64,000 bases of DNA from Lysinibacillus sp. B2A1 (GCA_002973635.1 CP027224.1:4886001-4950000); one strand, 5' to 3'. Positions 17,624-26,016 are shown, numbered from the stretch's first letter. A program made the numbers and translations. The notes: generated from the sequence alone by a model not told the origin.

Positions 17624-18910
17624 TTACATTCCTTTTAATTCATTCAGCAAAACAGTCGCCTCTTCTATTCCTGCCTCTGCAGCCAGTCCGTACCATTTAA
17701 TTGCTTCTTTCATATTTCTAGGTATACCCTCTCCATTATTATAAAGATGCCCAAGCTGTAATTTTGCCTCTGAATCTCCTTGAAGAGCAGCTTGTTTAAA
17801 CCAATGAATTCCTTTCTCGATATTACGTATACCGGTTAAACCTTGACTCCAAATAAATCCTAAATCATAAAATGCATCAACATGATATTGCTCTGCAGCT
17901 CTTTCATACCAATATAATCCACGATTTACATCTCGCAGTTGACCTAATCGCCCTTCAAAACAGATTCCTCCAAGTCTATATTGAGCTTCAACATAGCCTG
18001 CTTCGGCAGATTTTTTATAATAGAAGTATGCGTGCTCCTCATCAATATCGACGCCTAAACCTTGCTCGTAAATAATTCCAAGAGTAAACATTGCTTCTGC
18101 AACACCTTGCTTGGCAGCGAAGTCAAACCATTTCTTCGCAAGTATCATATTTTCTGATACACCTTCACCGTTAAAATACATATCTGCCAAGTTATTCGCT
18201 GCATCAGGATGACCTTGGTTTGCTGCTGCCTCATACAACGAAAAAGCTCTACAATAATTTTCCTGTACACCTATGCCTTCAAAATAAAAATTACCAAGTG
18301 CATATTGCGCATCAGCATGATCCTGCGATGCGGCTAATTCTAACCACTTTAAAGATTTTTCAGGCTGAAAACAGGAACTATCGCTAGCACTATAGTATTC
18401 CCCAAGCTGGAATTGTGCTTCTACATCTTGTTCTTCTATTGCTTCTTTATATAAATCAATAATGACCTCATGATCTAAATCTTCTTCATCAAATGCTTCA
18501 AACTGCTCATCTTGATTGATAAAATACCATTCCAATACATCGATTACATCGTCTACAACCTCAATACAATTGGCTAATTTCTCGAGTGAGGAAATTTGCC
18601 AAATTAAAATATATATAGGGAGTGGAATCGCTTCACGCAGTAAATCATCATACTCAGCTAAAAGCGTTAAGACATTTTCCTGTATTGATTGTGTCTGCTC
18701 TGGATGAACAATTTGTAAATGGCGTTGTTGATTTTTTTTTAGAAGCCCATGCACAACTTGATACACCATTTTATGCAATGCTGTTAATGGCACTTCTTCA
18801 AATGTTAGCAATTTGATATTTTGTGCAAACCATGTACCTTGAGTTTGCGTGAGCAGCAATAAGGATTCAATTCGCTCTTTATTTCGTTCAGCTAAAAATT
18901 GTCCATACAT
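17624..18910 (-). CDS. Sel1-repeat (TPR-like) protein
   Basis: This is a cytosolic protein of 428 residues. About 150 N-terminal residues match no family I know. Roughly seven 36-residue Sel1 repeats then run to the C-terminus, with recurring blocks such as AQFQLGEYY, AQYALGNFYFEGIGV and EAKLQLGHLYNNGEGIPRN. Such solenoids bind other proteins. The frame allows an ATG at 18928. I chose 18910 because AAGGGGGG stands six bases before it. It follows the YdcF-type gene region on the same strand but seems to be its own unit, since a terminator lies just upstream. Confidence 0.85.
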   Translation of the reverse strand: MYGQFLAERNKERIESLLLLTQTQGTWFAQNIKLLTFEEVPLTALHKMVYQVVHGLLKKNQQRHLQIVHPEQTQSIQENVLTLLAEYDDLLREAIPLPIYILIWQISSLEKLANCIEVVDDVIDVLEWYFINQDEQFEAFDEEDLDHEVIIDLYKEAIEEQDVEAQFQLGEYYSASDSSCFQPEKSLKWLELAASQDHADAQYALGNFYFEGIGVQENYCRAFSLYEAAANQGHPDAANNLADMYFNGEGVSENMILAKKWFDFAAKQGVAEAMFTLGIIYEQGLGVDIDEEHAYFYYKKSAEAGYVEAQYRLGGICFEGRLGQLRDVNRGLYWYERAAEQYHVDAFYDLGFIWSQGLTGIRNIEKGIHWFKQAALQGDSEAKLQLGHLYNNGEGIPRNMKEAIKWYGLAAEAGIEEATVLLNELKGM

Positions 18911-18931
18911 TCGTTTCCCCCCTTGCATTAT

Positions 18932-18969
18932 AAAAAAACCGCCTTGCCAATATTATATGGAAGACAGTT
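18932..18969 (-). terminator. Terminator of the YdcF-type gene
   Basis: On the minus strand AACTGTCTT pairs with AAGGCGGTT (with G-U pairs), followed by seven T. It lies ten bases after the upstream gene stop codon. Confidence 0.6.
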
Positions 18970-18978
18970 TAAAATTGA

Positions 18979-19995
18979 TTACACATACGCTCTTAGTATT
19001 AATCCTATGAGTAATGTGATAAATAAAAAAACAGATATATGAGCCCATTTATACATCTCTAATAAACCGATAAACTCTCGAGTAAAAACATTTGGAACAT
19101 AATAAAAGGCAGTCTTTGAACCAACTCCTTGTGCATCAAGCTTTGACTTTCGGGCATATATACTGGCACGGAATACATGGAAATTATTCGTTACAAATAA
19201 AGATCGATAATTTTTACCTTGTGTATGTCTATCCATAATCGCCTTTGAAAATGCCATATTTTGTTTGGTATTTATTGATTGATCTTCCATCATTATCTTT
19301 TGAGCAGGTATTTGATGTATTTCAACAATATAGTTTTTCATGGCATAGGCTTCTGATACTTTTTCATCTGTTCCCTGACCGCCCGAGACGATAATGTAAG
19401 GTTGCTCACCATATTTTTTATATTGCCTTACTGCCTCGTCTAAACGACTAGCTAAAAGCGGCGGTACTTTATCACCAATTAGTCCTGATCCTAGTGCAAT
19501 AATATAGTTTGGTTCATAGCGAATAGGTGTAAAATGATAAATCGTTGCATATGCCATTACACTTGTGTATAAAAACATTGTATAACCAAAAATCAAAAAC
19601 GCATAGAAAAAAAGTATATGCCAAATCTCATTTTCGGTATTCATAAAAATCACAAATACATACCATATCATCATGATAAAAAAACTCAATCCAAAAACTG
19701 CTACTAATAAATTACGTACTTTACGTCCTTCTTTTTCAAGCAAAACCTTGCTATTAAAAAACATCGCAATTGATAAAATAAACATAATACCTGGAAAACT
19801 ACCCAGTAAAATGATGATCCCCATCTCCGAGACAATTCCCTGATTGTCTGGTAGCAATAGAGGATATTGAATAATGATTGTTCTTAAAATATATAAACCT
19901 AATAACCCCAGTACTACTGCATTGGAAAAGCGTCTTTTTTCCGTCGTATATAATAGTAGGAAAATTGCCATTAGTAGCACCATTGTTTGCATCAT
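18979..19995 (-). CDS. YdcF-like membrane protein (DUF218)
   Basis: This 338-residue protein has five N-terminal membrane helices (about 1-160), a DUF218/YdcF-SanA domain (about 165-310) and a C-terminal helix. The domain shows the strand-loop YIIALGSGL, IVSGGQGTDEKVSEA with catalytic-looking Gly/Asp residues, and the later VTNNFHVFRA. Members of the family act on the cell envelope; SanA affects vancomycin sensitivity in enterobacteria. The exact reaction is unknown. It is divergent from the two-gene operon at 20.2 kb. Confidence 0.82.
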   Translation of the reverse strand: MMQTMVLLMAIFLLLYTTEKRRFSNAVVLGLLGLYILRTIIIQYPLLLPDNQGIVSEMGIIILLGSFPGIMFILSIAMFFNSKVLLEKEGRKVRNLLVAVFGLSFFIMMIWYVFVIFMNTENEIWHILFFYAFLIFGYTMFLYTSVMAYATIYHFTPIRYEPNYIIALGSGLIGDKVPPLLASRLDEAVRQYKKYGEQPYIIVSGGQGTDEKVSEAYAMKNYIVEIHQIPAQKIMMEDQSINTKQNMAFSKAIMDRHTQGKNYRSLFVTNNFHVFRASIYARKSKLDAQGVGSKTAFYYVPNVFTREFIGLLEMYKWAHISVFLFITLLIGLILRAYV

Positions 19996-20094
19996 CGTCT
20001 CACTCCTTTCTATAGTCTTTACACCCTTTCAACTGACACTTCTTGTTCAAATTTGTGGTTATTCCTAAATTCATGACAGCGATTATTTTATTTT

Positions 20095-20124
20095 TTGAGA
20101 GCGTTCATGTAAAATTACTAGTAT
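20095..20124 (+). promoter_or_regulatory. Likely promoter of the 20.2-kb operon
   Basis: TTGAGA and TAGTAT are 18 bases apart and end about 50 bases before the start codon. The sequence GGAGGAATATAAGTA then places the ribosome site. Confidence 0.45.
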
Positions 20125-20172
20125 GAATTAGTTTATGACAAAATTAAAAATTATATTGGAGGAATATAAGTA

Positions 20173-20640
20173 ATGAAAAAAATTCTTGCCGCTATTTTTG
20201 TAGCGACACTGATGTTTGCCACTGTTGGGGCAACAATGTTTATTTCTGATACACCAACTGCCGAAGCTAAATCCTATAAGTCAGGGAAAAAAGGCTTCAC
20301 AAACAATAATAATAGCTCAAATATCCAAAAGTCTCAGGATAAAACTAAAGATCAAAATAATGCAACAACAAATAAAAACAATACAACATCAACAAACAAA
20401 AAAGATACTACTACAAAAAAAGGCGGCTTCTTCTCTGGTGGTCTTATGAAAGGTCTAATGCTAGGTGGTTTAGCTGGCTTATTATTTGGTAGTCTCTTTA
20501 GTGGTTTAGGTTTATTAGGCAATATTTTAGGTTTATTAATTAACGTAGCAGCAATTGCTGTTATCATTATGCTTGTTGTAAAAATTATTAATATGTTCAA
20601 AGATAAGAAGCGTAAAGAGGAAGCACAATGGCACAAATAA
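20173..20640 (+). CDS. Secreted or membrane-anchored protein with Asn/Lys/Thr-rich linker
   Basis: I do not recognise this 155-residue protein beyond its layout. A signal peptide (about 1-31, ending near AEAKSYK) is followed by a low-complexity linker rich in N, K, T, S and D (about 32-90). A glycine-rich hydrophobic region comes next (about 95-145, with GLMLGGLAGLLFGSLFSGLG and a second helix), then a basic tail KDKKRKEEAQ. The tail overlaps the next gene by 13 bases, so the two are coupled. The Gly-zipper-like helices and linker suggest an envelope or pore-like protein. That is only an inference. Confidence 0.75.
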   Translation: MKKILAAIFVATLMFATVGATMFISDTPTAEAKSYKSGKKGFTNNNNSSNIQKSQDKTKDQNNATTNKNNTTSTNKKDTTTKKGGFFSGGLMKGLMLGGLAGLLFGSLFSGLGLLGNILGLLINVAAIAVIIMLVVKIINMFKDKKRKEEAQWHK

Positions 20641-20915
20641 TTAATGAACAAGATATTATAAATGCTATTTGCTTATCACAGGCATATTATAAAAATATTC
20701 GCCCAGAAGAAGTGCTTGTAGAGCTAACCTACGATGATGATACTGGCTTTGGTGCTGAAGTCGAAGTAAATGGACAGATAGAGTTATTCAATACAGCAGC
20801 AATGATCGGTGCTTTACGTGTATGGATTAAAGATGCCCTGCATGGTGATCCATTTTCAACTGGTATCGAGCTTGTATTAGATGATGAGGAAGGCATTATT
20901 GCTAGATTATCGTAA
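20628..20915 (+). CDS. DUF2653 (YxcD-like) small acidic protein
   Basis: This 95-residue cytosolic protein is rich in Asp and Glu. The sequence INEQDIINAICLSQA and the block LTYDDDTGFGAEVEVNGQ match the YxcD/DUF2653 family of Bacillales, as I recall it. The function is unknown. It overlaps the preceding membrane-protein gene by 13 bases and ends before a terminator, so the pair forms one operon. Confidence 0.8.
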   Translation: MAQIINEQDIINAICLSQAYYKNIRPEEVLVELTYDDDTGFGAEVEVNGQIELFNTAAMIGALRVWIKDALHGDPFSTGIELVLDDEEGIIARLS

Positions 20916-21002
20916 ATAACTAAAAGTTAGAAGCTAGGACATAACTAAATGGTTCCTTCATAAATTCGAATAATCTCTAAATTTACAAAACACGATAAAT
21001 AG

Positions 21003-21061
21003 AAAAACCGAACTATTCTAAAACACTTCATAAGCGTTTTATTGGATAGTTCGGTATTTTT
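21003..21061 (+). terminator. Terminator after the DUF2653 gene
   Basis: AAAAACCGAACTAT pairs with ATAGTTCGGTATTTTT, with an inner AAAAC/GTTTT stem. It is a long stable hairpin followed by T residues. Confidence 0.8.
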
Positions 21062-21099
21062 GTTGGCTGAATTACTTTTGTCCCAACCTCATGTTCATT

Positions 21100-21462
21100 T
21101 TAAAAATGTCTTTTTATCTGCTTCTTTTTGTCTTCATCAATTGTAAAATCGACTACTGATCGTCCAACCATTAATAGCATGATGAACATAACCCCGGTAC
21201 CAGCTATTAAATAAATCATTGTAAAAATTTTAGAAAAATCACTAGTTGGGTACAGTCCTGTTTCAACTCCTGTTGGAATTAAACTAACCACCGAAAAATA
21301 CAAGGCATCAAGCCAGTACCATCCTTCTGTCCCTTTATAAAACAATGTTCCAGAAAGAATGATTAAAAAAAGTGTTGTAAACAAAGATAGAAACTGTGGA
21401 CGCTTAAATGATCTCCACAATCCAGTTATTAATCTCTTCGTCGATAAAATAAATGACAGCAT
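21100..21462 (-). CDS. Two-helix ion channel, potassium-channel-like, with atypical filter
   Basis: This 120-residue protein has two membrane helices (about 27-45 and 80-103) around a pore loop. The segment LDALYFSVVSLIPTGVETGLYPTSDFSKIFT aligns with the pore helix, filter and outer helix of bacterial K+ channels, in which the filter reads TVGYG followed by Asp. Here the filter position reads TGVETG, so the usual signature is absent. The remaining layout (aromatic pore helix, LYPTSDFSKIFT) is kept. It is a single gene with a short charged C-terminus and no RCK domain. Ion selectivity cannot be predicted. Confidence 0.75.
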   Translation of the reverse strand: MLSFILSTKRLITGLWRSFKRPQFLSLFTTLFLIILSGTLFYKGTEGWYWLDALYFSVVSLIPTGVETGLYPTSDFSKIFTMIYLIAGTGVMFIMLLMVGRSVVDFTIDEDKKKQIKRHF

Positions 21463-21595
21463 CCCATTCTCCTTTTGCCCAATTACTTTCTATCAGTTGT
21501 GTGAAAAGTAATATATAAAAACTATACTTGGTTATGACTAAAAACGTCAAAAAGTAGAGGTCAAGTTACGACCTCTACCTTCTATAAGTTATTTT

Positions 21596-21766
21596 ACTTT
21601 TTTAATCCATTACCCCTCAGCATGATTGCGTCTGGATTTTTCCAAACACACTGCTGTGGGGGCTTTATCTTTATTCAGCGGGCGATTGTTGGCTCGCTGG
21701 ATAGGAAAAAACGATATTCATCTCGCCACCTATAGAAGTGGAATTATACTACTGAATCAAAATAAA
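21596..21766 (+). repeat. Intergenic repeat family A, copy 2 (divergent)
   Basis: The copy has CAGCATGATTGCGTCTGGA near its start and CTACTGAATCAAAATAAA at its end. In between it shares CGCTGGATAGGAAAAAAC and TCTCGCCACC with the copy at 32938. The right end runs into the stop codon of the SGNH esterase gene. Plus-strand frames through it are chance. Confidence 0.55.
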
Positions 21767-23373
21767 TCACTAAAATTAACAAATATTTTTGCCGCATGGC
21801 TACGCTTTGTTGAGGCTTCCGGTAAAAATTTGCCTTCACTGCCTGTAACAATGCCAAGCTCATATAGCATAGTAATTGCACGCTTAGTTTCTTCATTGTA
21901 GACAGCAATATCCGTAAATGGCATATTTCCTTTCACTACATATGGCTTCTTTTGTTGAAGTTCATAGGCTCGGTTAATCATTAATGCTAGCTGAGCACGA
22001 GTAATTGGCTGGCCAGGGTTAAATTTACCATCTGTTCCCTTTATAAGCCCATTTGCATAGGCAGCTGAAATTTCAGACTGCGTTTTTGCATCATAGCCTG
22101 AAATATCCGTAAATGGCGCCTGTTGTTGTGTTGTTAAGCCTAAGCTTCTGACAAGCATAGCAGCAGCCTGTGCACGAGTTACATTCTGTTCAGGTCTAAA
22201 CGTTCCATCTACATAGCCTTTCATAATCCCTACTTCAGCTATTTTCTGAATAAAATCCTTTGCCCAGTGATTCTCTATATCAGTAAAGCTTAAAGTTTCC
22301 CCCAATGAAAAAGTTATAGTTGGACTTTGTACGCTTTGATTGCCTGCAGCATCCACTGCTTTTACAGCGACAGTATATGATGCATGATCCGTTAAATGTT
22401 CTAACGTAATTGTCGTTGTCTCAGCATTTTGCGTAGCTGTTAACTCACCATTTACATAAACTTTGTAGCTTTGCACACCTACATTGTCAGTAGCCTTCTG
22501 CCAATTTACTTGCACGGTTGTACTATTTTGAATAGTTGTACCGATCACTTTTGATACATCCCATAATGAGCTTGCTTTAATCGCTGGTAAAAATGCCTCA
22601 TTTGCGACTGCCATATAGCCAGCTTCACTTAAATGTATATTTTCTGGATTTGGTAAATGGCTTGGCACATCCTTTGCCACAATGTCATATGTTGGGACAA
22701 ATACGCCTCCTGCCTTTTCAACAGTTGTTTTTATTGTAGTATTTACTGCAGCTAGTAATAGTTTAAATTGTTTTTGTAGATCCTCACTATAGTACGGGAA
22801 GGAATTATAATAGCCCATCACATAAACCTGTGCGTTCGGATTTAGCTTTTTAATTTCTGCTAAAATAGCAGTTATATTTGTGACTGCATCTTGTGAAGCC
22901 TTTAGAATTGCTGTTGCATTAATACCCGTAGCTTGAGATTCCTTTAAAATTGGTATTAAATCATTAGCGCCTGCCGTTAAAGTAATAATCTCTGCCTCTT
23001 TAATAGACGTACGAAGCTTTACCTGTTCATTCGGATAGCCAAAGCCAACCACTGGCTTCTCGACATCATTTTGTAAATCCTCCAATACGTTTTTCGTAGT
23101 ATAACCTGTATAAGCAAAGCCCTTATTATATGAAGTAATGAGGCCCTCTTTCTGCAAAGCCTGTGCAACAAAATCGGCATACCCTAATCCGATAATTCCC
23201 ACTTCATTCATGCCATGAGCCAGTGAATCCCCTAGTGCTACATAATCCGCCTGAGTCACCCAACTTGGTGCAATAAGATCTCTCTGTTCTTCAGCATTTG
23301 CACCTATTGGCACCACTAACTGTAATGCTAGTACACTACTAGCTAAAAATTGAAATTTCTTTGAAAATTTCAT
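21757..23373 (-). CDS. SLH-anchored SGNH/GDSL esterase with fibronectin type III domain
   Basis: This secreted protein of 538 residues begins with a signal peptide (cleaved near ANAEEQ). An SGNH hydrolase domain (about 40-270) shows YVALGDSLAHG with the nucleophile serine, LTAGANDL, and NPENIHLSEAGY with the catalytic histidine. A fibronectin type III domain follows (about 275-360). Three SLH domains (FTDIENHWAKDFI, FTDISGYDAKT, FTDIAVYNEET) then attach it to the cell wall polymer. The substrate could be a lipid or an acetylated wall polymer. The C-terminus ends at a repeat element, which supplies the stop codon. Confidence 0.88.
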   Translation of the reverse strand: MKFSKKFQFLASSVLALQLVVPIGANAEEQRDLIAPSWVTQADYVALGDSLAHGMNEVGIIGLGYADFVAQALQKEGLITSYNKGFAYTGYTTKNVLEDLQNDVEKPVVGFGYPNEQVKLRTSIKEAEIITLTAGANDLIPILKESQATGINATAILKASQDAVTNITAILAEIKKLNPNAQVYVMGYYNSFPYYSEDLQKQFKLLLAAVNTTIKTTVEKAGGVFVPTYDIVAKDVPSHLPNPENIHLSEAGYMAVANEAFLPAIKASSLWDVSKVIGTTIQNSTTVQVNWQKATDNVGVQSYKVYVNGELTATQNAETTTITLEHLTDHASYTVAVKAVDAAGNQSVQSPTITFSLGETLSFTDIENHWAKDFIQKIAEVGIMKGYVDGTFRPEQNVTRAQAAAMLVRSLGLTTQQQAPFTDISGYDAKTQSEISAAYANGLIKGTDGKFNPGQPITRAQLALMINRAYELQQKKPYVVKGNMPFTDIAVYNEETKRAITMLYELGIVTGSEGKFLPEASTKRSHAAKIFVNFSDLF

Positions 23374-23462
23374 ACTCTCACTCCTTCAACATCTACTGAT
23401 TACTATTTTAATAGATGAAGGTTAAAAATGGGTTAAATAAGAGCATGCATTTTTTTGGCTTT

Positions 23463-24629
23463 TTATTCAGATTGAATCTTTCCGTAAATACCCCCTCCGC
23501 CAACTTCAATTACTAATTGACCTTTCCTTGCTAAATCAATCATCTTCGCAATTTTTTGTGGAACAATTTGCTCAAGCTGGTCTAGTGAGACGCAATGTAA
23601 AATATTCATCTCCGTACCAAAGGCATGTACTAATCGATCCATCATTCTTGGTCCTAATCCTGGAATAAAATCTAATGGAACTTGATGAATATAGGGTGGT
23701 CGATCACGTTTATTGACAAACTGTTCTGATAACTCCTGAATACGTAAAGCAACTCCTTTTATGATTTGAGTACCGTTACATTTAGGGCAGACAGTCGTCA
23801 TAATGCTTAACTGTTCCCCACACTTTGCACAGACGGTTTGATGGTATTTACCAAGTAAAGGATTTAGGCCATAACTTGCTGTTATTGCTCGCCCTTTCTG
23901 CTCTTCCAGTGCCAATTTCAATTCAGAAAAATTGGCATCAGATAATCGTAATTTTTGATACTCCCTAGCGATTTTCCCAAGAGAGTGTGCATCAGAATTA
24001 CTGACAAATGGATAGGCTTGAAGCTCTTTAATATTACTCACCATGCAGGTATCAGAGCTTAATCCTAGTTCAATGGCGTCTATAAGCTGTGGATCAAAAA
24101 CTTCTGTTAAACTTCGTTGTACACCTTTACCAAACAGACTTTTAAATGGTGTAAATACATGTGCAGGAATAAAAAGCCCCCTTAATTCACAAACTTTTTG
24201 TTGTAGCATTCGTGCCTCGCAATATATTCGCTGAGAGCTTAAATGGATATTTTTCATATGATTTGACATCCAAATTGAAAACTCTCTCATCAGGCTAAGT
24301 GTTGGAAAATAGGCAAGTACATGGATTGGTCCTAAGCAATTCTCATCATAAATCTCTATTTCACTGCCTGGAATCAGGGTCGTTTTCTGATAGCGTAGTC
24401 CCCCTTGTTCCAGTTCCTTGAGTAAGCCTTGTTCTATCATTAATGCCATCTCTTCTATTACTTCTGGGGAATGACAATCGATAATCCCAATAATATCTAG
24501 CCCCTTTCTTGCACTAGCAGTCTCTAAAATATTTGCTAATGTTAACGTTTTACTGCCCGTAATTTTGACAGCACGTCCATTAAAAGTACGTCCAATATGA
24601 ATATGTAAATCGGCATAGAACTCTTTCAT
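23463..24629 (-). CDS. Endonuclease Q-like PHP-domain DNA repair nuclease
   Basis: This 388-residue protein opens with a PHP metal-binding domain, with ADLHIHIGR at the start, then GIIDCHSP, and VSNSDAHSLGKIA. A zinc ribbon follows (CAKCGEQ and CPKCNG, about 258-275). A helix-hairpin-helix region with DFIPGLGPRMMDRLV comes last. This domain order matches EndoQ, known from archaea and some Bacillus, which cuts DNA on the 5-prime side of uracil, hypoxanthine and similar lesions. GGGAGTG precedes the ATG. A 56-codon gene lies upstream, separated by a repeat array. The activity is inferred from architecture. Confidence 0.85.
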   Translation of the reverse strand: MKEFYADLHIHIGRTFNGRAVKITGSKTLTLANILETASARKGLDIIGIIDCHSPEVIEEMALMIEQGLLKELEQGGLRYQKTTLIPGSEIEIYDENCLGPIHVLAYFPTLSLMREFSIWMSNHMKNIHLSSQRIYCEARMLQQKVCELRGLFIPAHVFTPFKSLFGKGVQRSLTEVFDPQLIDAIELGLSSDTCMVSNIKELQAYPFVSNSDAHSLGKIAREYQKLRLSDANFSELKLALEEQKGRAITASYGLNPLLGKYHQTVCAKCGEQLSIMTTVCPKCNGTQIIKGVALRIQELSEQFVNKRDRPPYIHQVPLDFIPGLGPRMMDRLVHAFGTEMNILHCVSLDQLEQIVPQKIAKMIDLARKGQLVIEVGGGGIYGKIQSE

Positions 24630-24663
24630 TATTAAATTTCACTCCCTTTATTTTCTTCAAAAT

Positions 24664-24916
24664 TCATGACACCCATCGGAGGGCTTTATGCCAACAAGAT
24701 GTTGGTCACCCAGTCGTGTGTTACTGTTGCTGTCGCTTCGCTTTCGCACAATAAAAATCTGTTGCTGTCGCTTCGCTTTCGCACAATAAAAATCTGTTGC
24801 TGTCGCTTCGCTTTCGCACAATAAAGATCTGTTGCTGTCGCTTCGCTTTCGCACAATAAAGATCTGTTGCTGTCGCTTCGCTTTCGCACAATAAAGATCT
24901 GTTGAATTGAGATAAA
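24664..24916 (+). repeat. Intergenic repeat family A, copy 3, with five tandem 35-bp units
   Basis: Five contiguous 35-bp units fill 24726-24900 exactly. Each begins GTTGCTGTCGCTTCGC and ends near AAAGATCT or AAAAATCT; units 1-2 have A and units 3-5 have G at one position. There are no unique spacers. Upstream is CAACAAGATGTTGGTC-CAGTCGTGTG, and the end is TCTGTTGAATTGAGATAAAA. Because 35 is not a multiple of three, all minus-strand frames are open through it, which makes false ORFs. Confidence 0.9.
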
Positions 24917-24957
24917 AAAGAAAAACCTCACATTGCTGCAAGGGATCTCTTTGTTCA

Positions 24958-25128
24958 TTATGATGGATGATTGTTATGCGTGCTATTATTTGTCTCAAAG
25001 GCACCCGAGCCCTGCGACGGAATTGAAGATGAATCATACGCGACTAATGTCACGTCAATTTTCTTTTCCAGTTCATTAATTTTTTCAAGCTGCTGTTGAT
25101 TTAATTGTGCAAACTTAATCTCTTCCAT
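24958..25128 (-). CDS. Small hypothetical protein (56 residues)
   Basis: This reads M-E-E-I-K-F-A-Q-L-N at the start, then a glutamine/leucine-rich helix (QQQLEKINELEKKI), a segment DVTLVAYDSSS, and a polar Ser/Asn/His-rich tail. AAAGGA lies ten bases before ATG 25128; an in-frame ATG at 25134 is the alternative. It is on the strand of the endonuclease Q gene and just upstream of it, with a repeat array in between. Larger frames on this strand cover it in other registers, but they run through the repeats. I do not know the family; the helix-then-strand pattern looks like a real protein. Confidence 0.6.
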   Translation of the reverse strand: MEEIKFAQLNQQQLEKINELEKKIDVTLVAYDSSSIPSQGSGAFETNNSTHNNHPS

Positions 25129-25181
25129 TATCATCAAATCCTTTCATTCATAAAGTTCCCTGAGAAAGTGATATTTATGCA

Positions 25182-25303
25182 TATCAATTACGTCGAAGTG
25201 TAATTGCGTCCGAAAGTATTCTGTACCTGATGCTGCACTTTCGCACAGTAAAGATTTGTTGCTGTCGCTTCGCTTTCGCACAGTAAAGATTCGTTGAATC
25301 CAG
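25182..25303 (+). repeat. Intergenic repeat family A, copy 4
   Basis: The copy starts with TATCAATTACG and TGTAATTGCGTCC, then carries one partial unit (GCTGCACTTTCGCACAG) and one full unit (GTTGCTGTCGCTTCGC), and ends GTTGAATCCAGAT. It lies between the small gene and the tetR operator, about 50 bases from copy 3 once the small gene is left out. Confidence 0.75.
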
Positions 25304-25308
25304 ATGAA

Positions 25309-25329
25309 AATGACTGATTATCAGTCATT
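25309..25329. promoter_or_regulatory. TetR-family operator, site 1 (tetR gene)
   Basis: This is a perfect palindrome with core ATGACTGA-N3-TCAGTCAT. The same core appears at 25998-26016 before the SMR genes. It lies just upstream of TTGACT (25334) and TAACAT (25357), a likely tetR promoter with 17-base spacing. Confidence 0.75.
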
Positions 25330-25394
25330 TCTTTTGACTTCACTTCAGTTATTTTGTAACATATTAATTAAGCAGGTCAAAAGCGAGGGATTAC

Positions 25395-25973
25395 ATGTCA
25401 AAGGAAGAGAAAATTATTCAAGCTGCAATTGAAGTTTTTCGAGAAAAGGGAATTGAAAAAACCAAAGTTTCCGATATCGTCAAGGCTGCAGGTATCGCAC
25501 AAGGAACATTTTATCTTTATTTCCCATCACGACTTTCAGTTATGCCAGCTATTGCGAAAGTTATGGTTGAAAAAATAATTGCTGCCATTAATGAAGGTAT
25601 TTCCATACAGGAACCTTTTGCAAAGCAGCTTGAAAAAGTTGTCGATATTGTTTTTTCACTAACTGAAGATTATCGAGATGTATTTGCCCTTATCTACGCT
25701 GGTATTACTCAAACTGAACATATGAAAGAATGGGAAAATATTTATGCACCCTATTACGAATGGATGAATGATTTCTTATATAAAGCTCAACAGCAAGAAA
25801 TAATTCGCCCTTCTTTAAATACTACACGATCTTCAAAACTTATTATTGGGTTAGTAGAATCAGCAGCTGAGCAAATTTACTTGTATGATGACAGTGAAGA
25901 AGAAACCATCAGACTACAAAAACATGAACTCCTCGACTTTTTGCATCATGCACTCGGCTTACGTCACACATAA
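25395..25973 (+). CDS. TetR-family repressor of the SMR exporter
   Basis: This 192-residue regulator has the N-terminal helix-turn-helix (KIIQAAIEVFREKGIEKTKVSDIVKAAGIAQGTFYLYFPS, about 6-45) and a helical ligand domain. It is followed by two SMR exporter genes on the same strand. The palindrome seen upstream of this gene is repeated upstream of the exporter pair, so it probably controls both itself and the pump. The order tetR-smr-smr resembles yvdT-yvdS-yvdR of B. subtilis. The ligand is unknown, probably a cationic or guanidine-like compound exported by the pair. Confidence 0.88.
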   Translation: MSKEEKIIQAAIEVFREKGIEKTKVSDIVKAAGIAQGTFYLYFPSRLSVMPAIAKVMVEKIIAAINEGISIQEPFAKQLEKVVDIVFSLTEDYRDVFALIYAGITQTEHMKEWENIYAPYYEWMNDFLYKAQQQEIIRPSLNTTRSSKLIIGLVESAAEQIYLYDDSEEETIRLQKHELLDFLHHALGLRHT

Positions 25974-25997
25974 GTGGCGTTCTTTTTCACACTAAAA

Positions 25998-26016
25998 ATG
26001 ACTGAATGTCAGTCAT
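25998..26016. promoter_or_regulatory. TetR-family operator, site 2 (SMR genes)
   Basis: The core ATGACTGA-N3-TCAGTCAT has the same arms and spacing as site 1. It lies 31 bases before the first SMR start codon. Confidence 0.75.

Noticed and set aside
21626..21901. 91-codon plus-strand frame
   Set aside because: It overlaps the end of the SGNH esterase gene and repeat copy 2.
24726..24900. Possible CRISPR array
   Set aside because: The units are contiguous with no spacers, and there are no cas genes nearby.
24657..25037. Minus-strand frames of 126 and 90 codons across the 35-bp array
   Set aside because: They are open only because the 35-bp unit has no stop in any minus frame; the translated repeats cycle through frames and no ribosome site is present.
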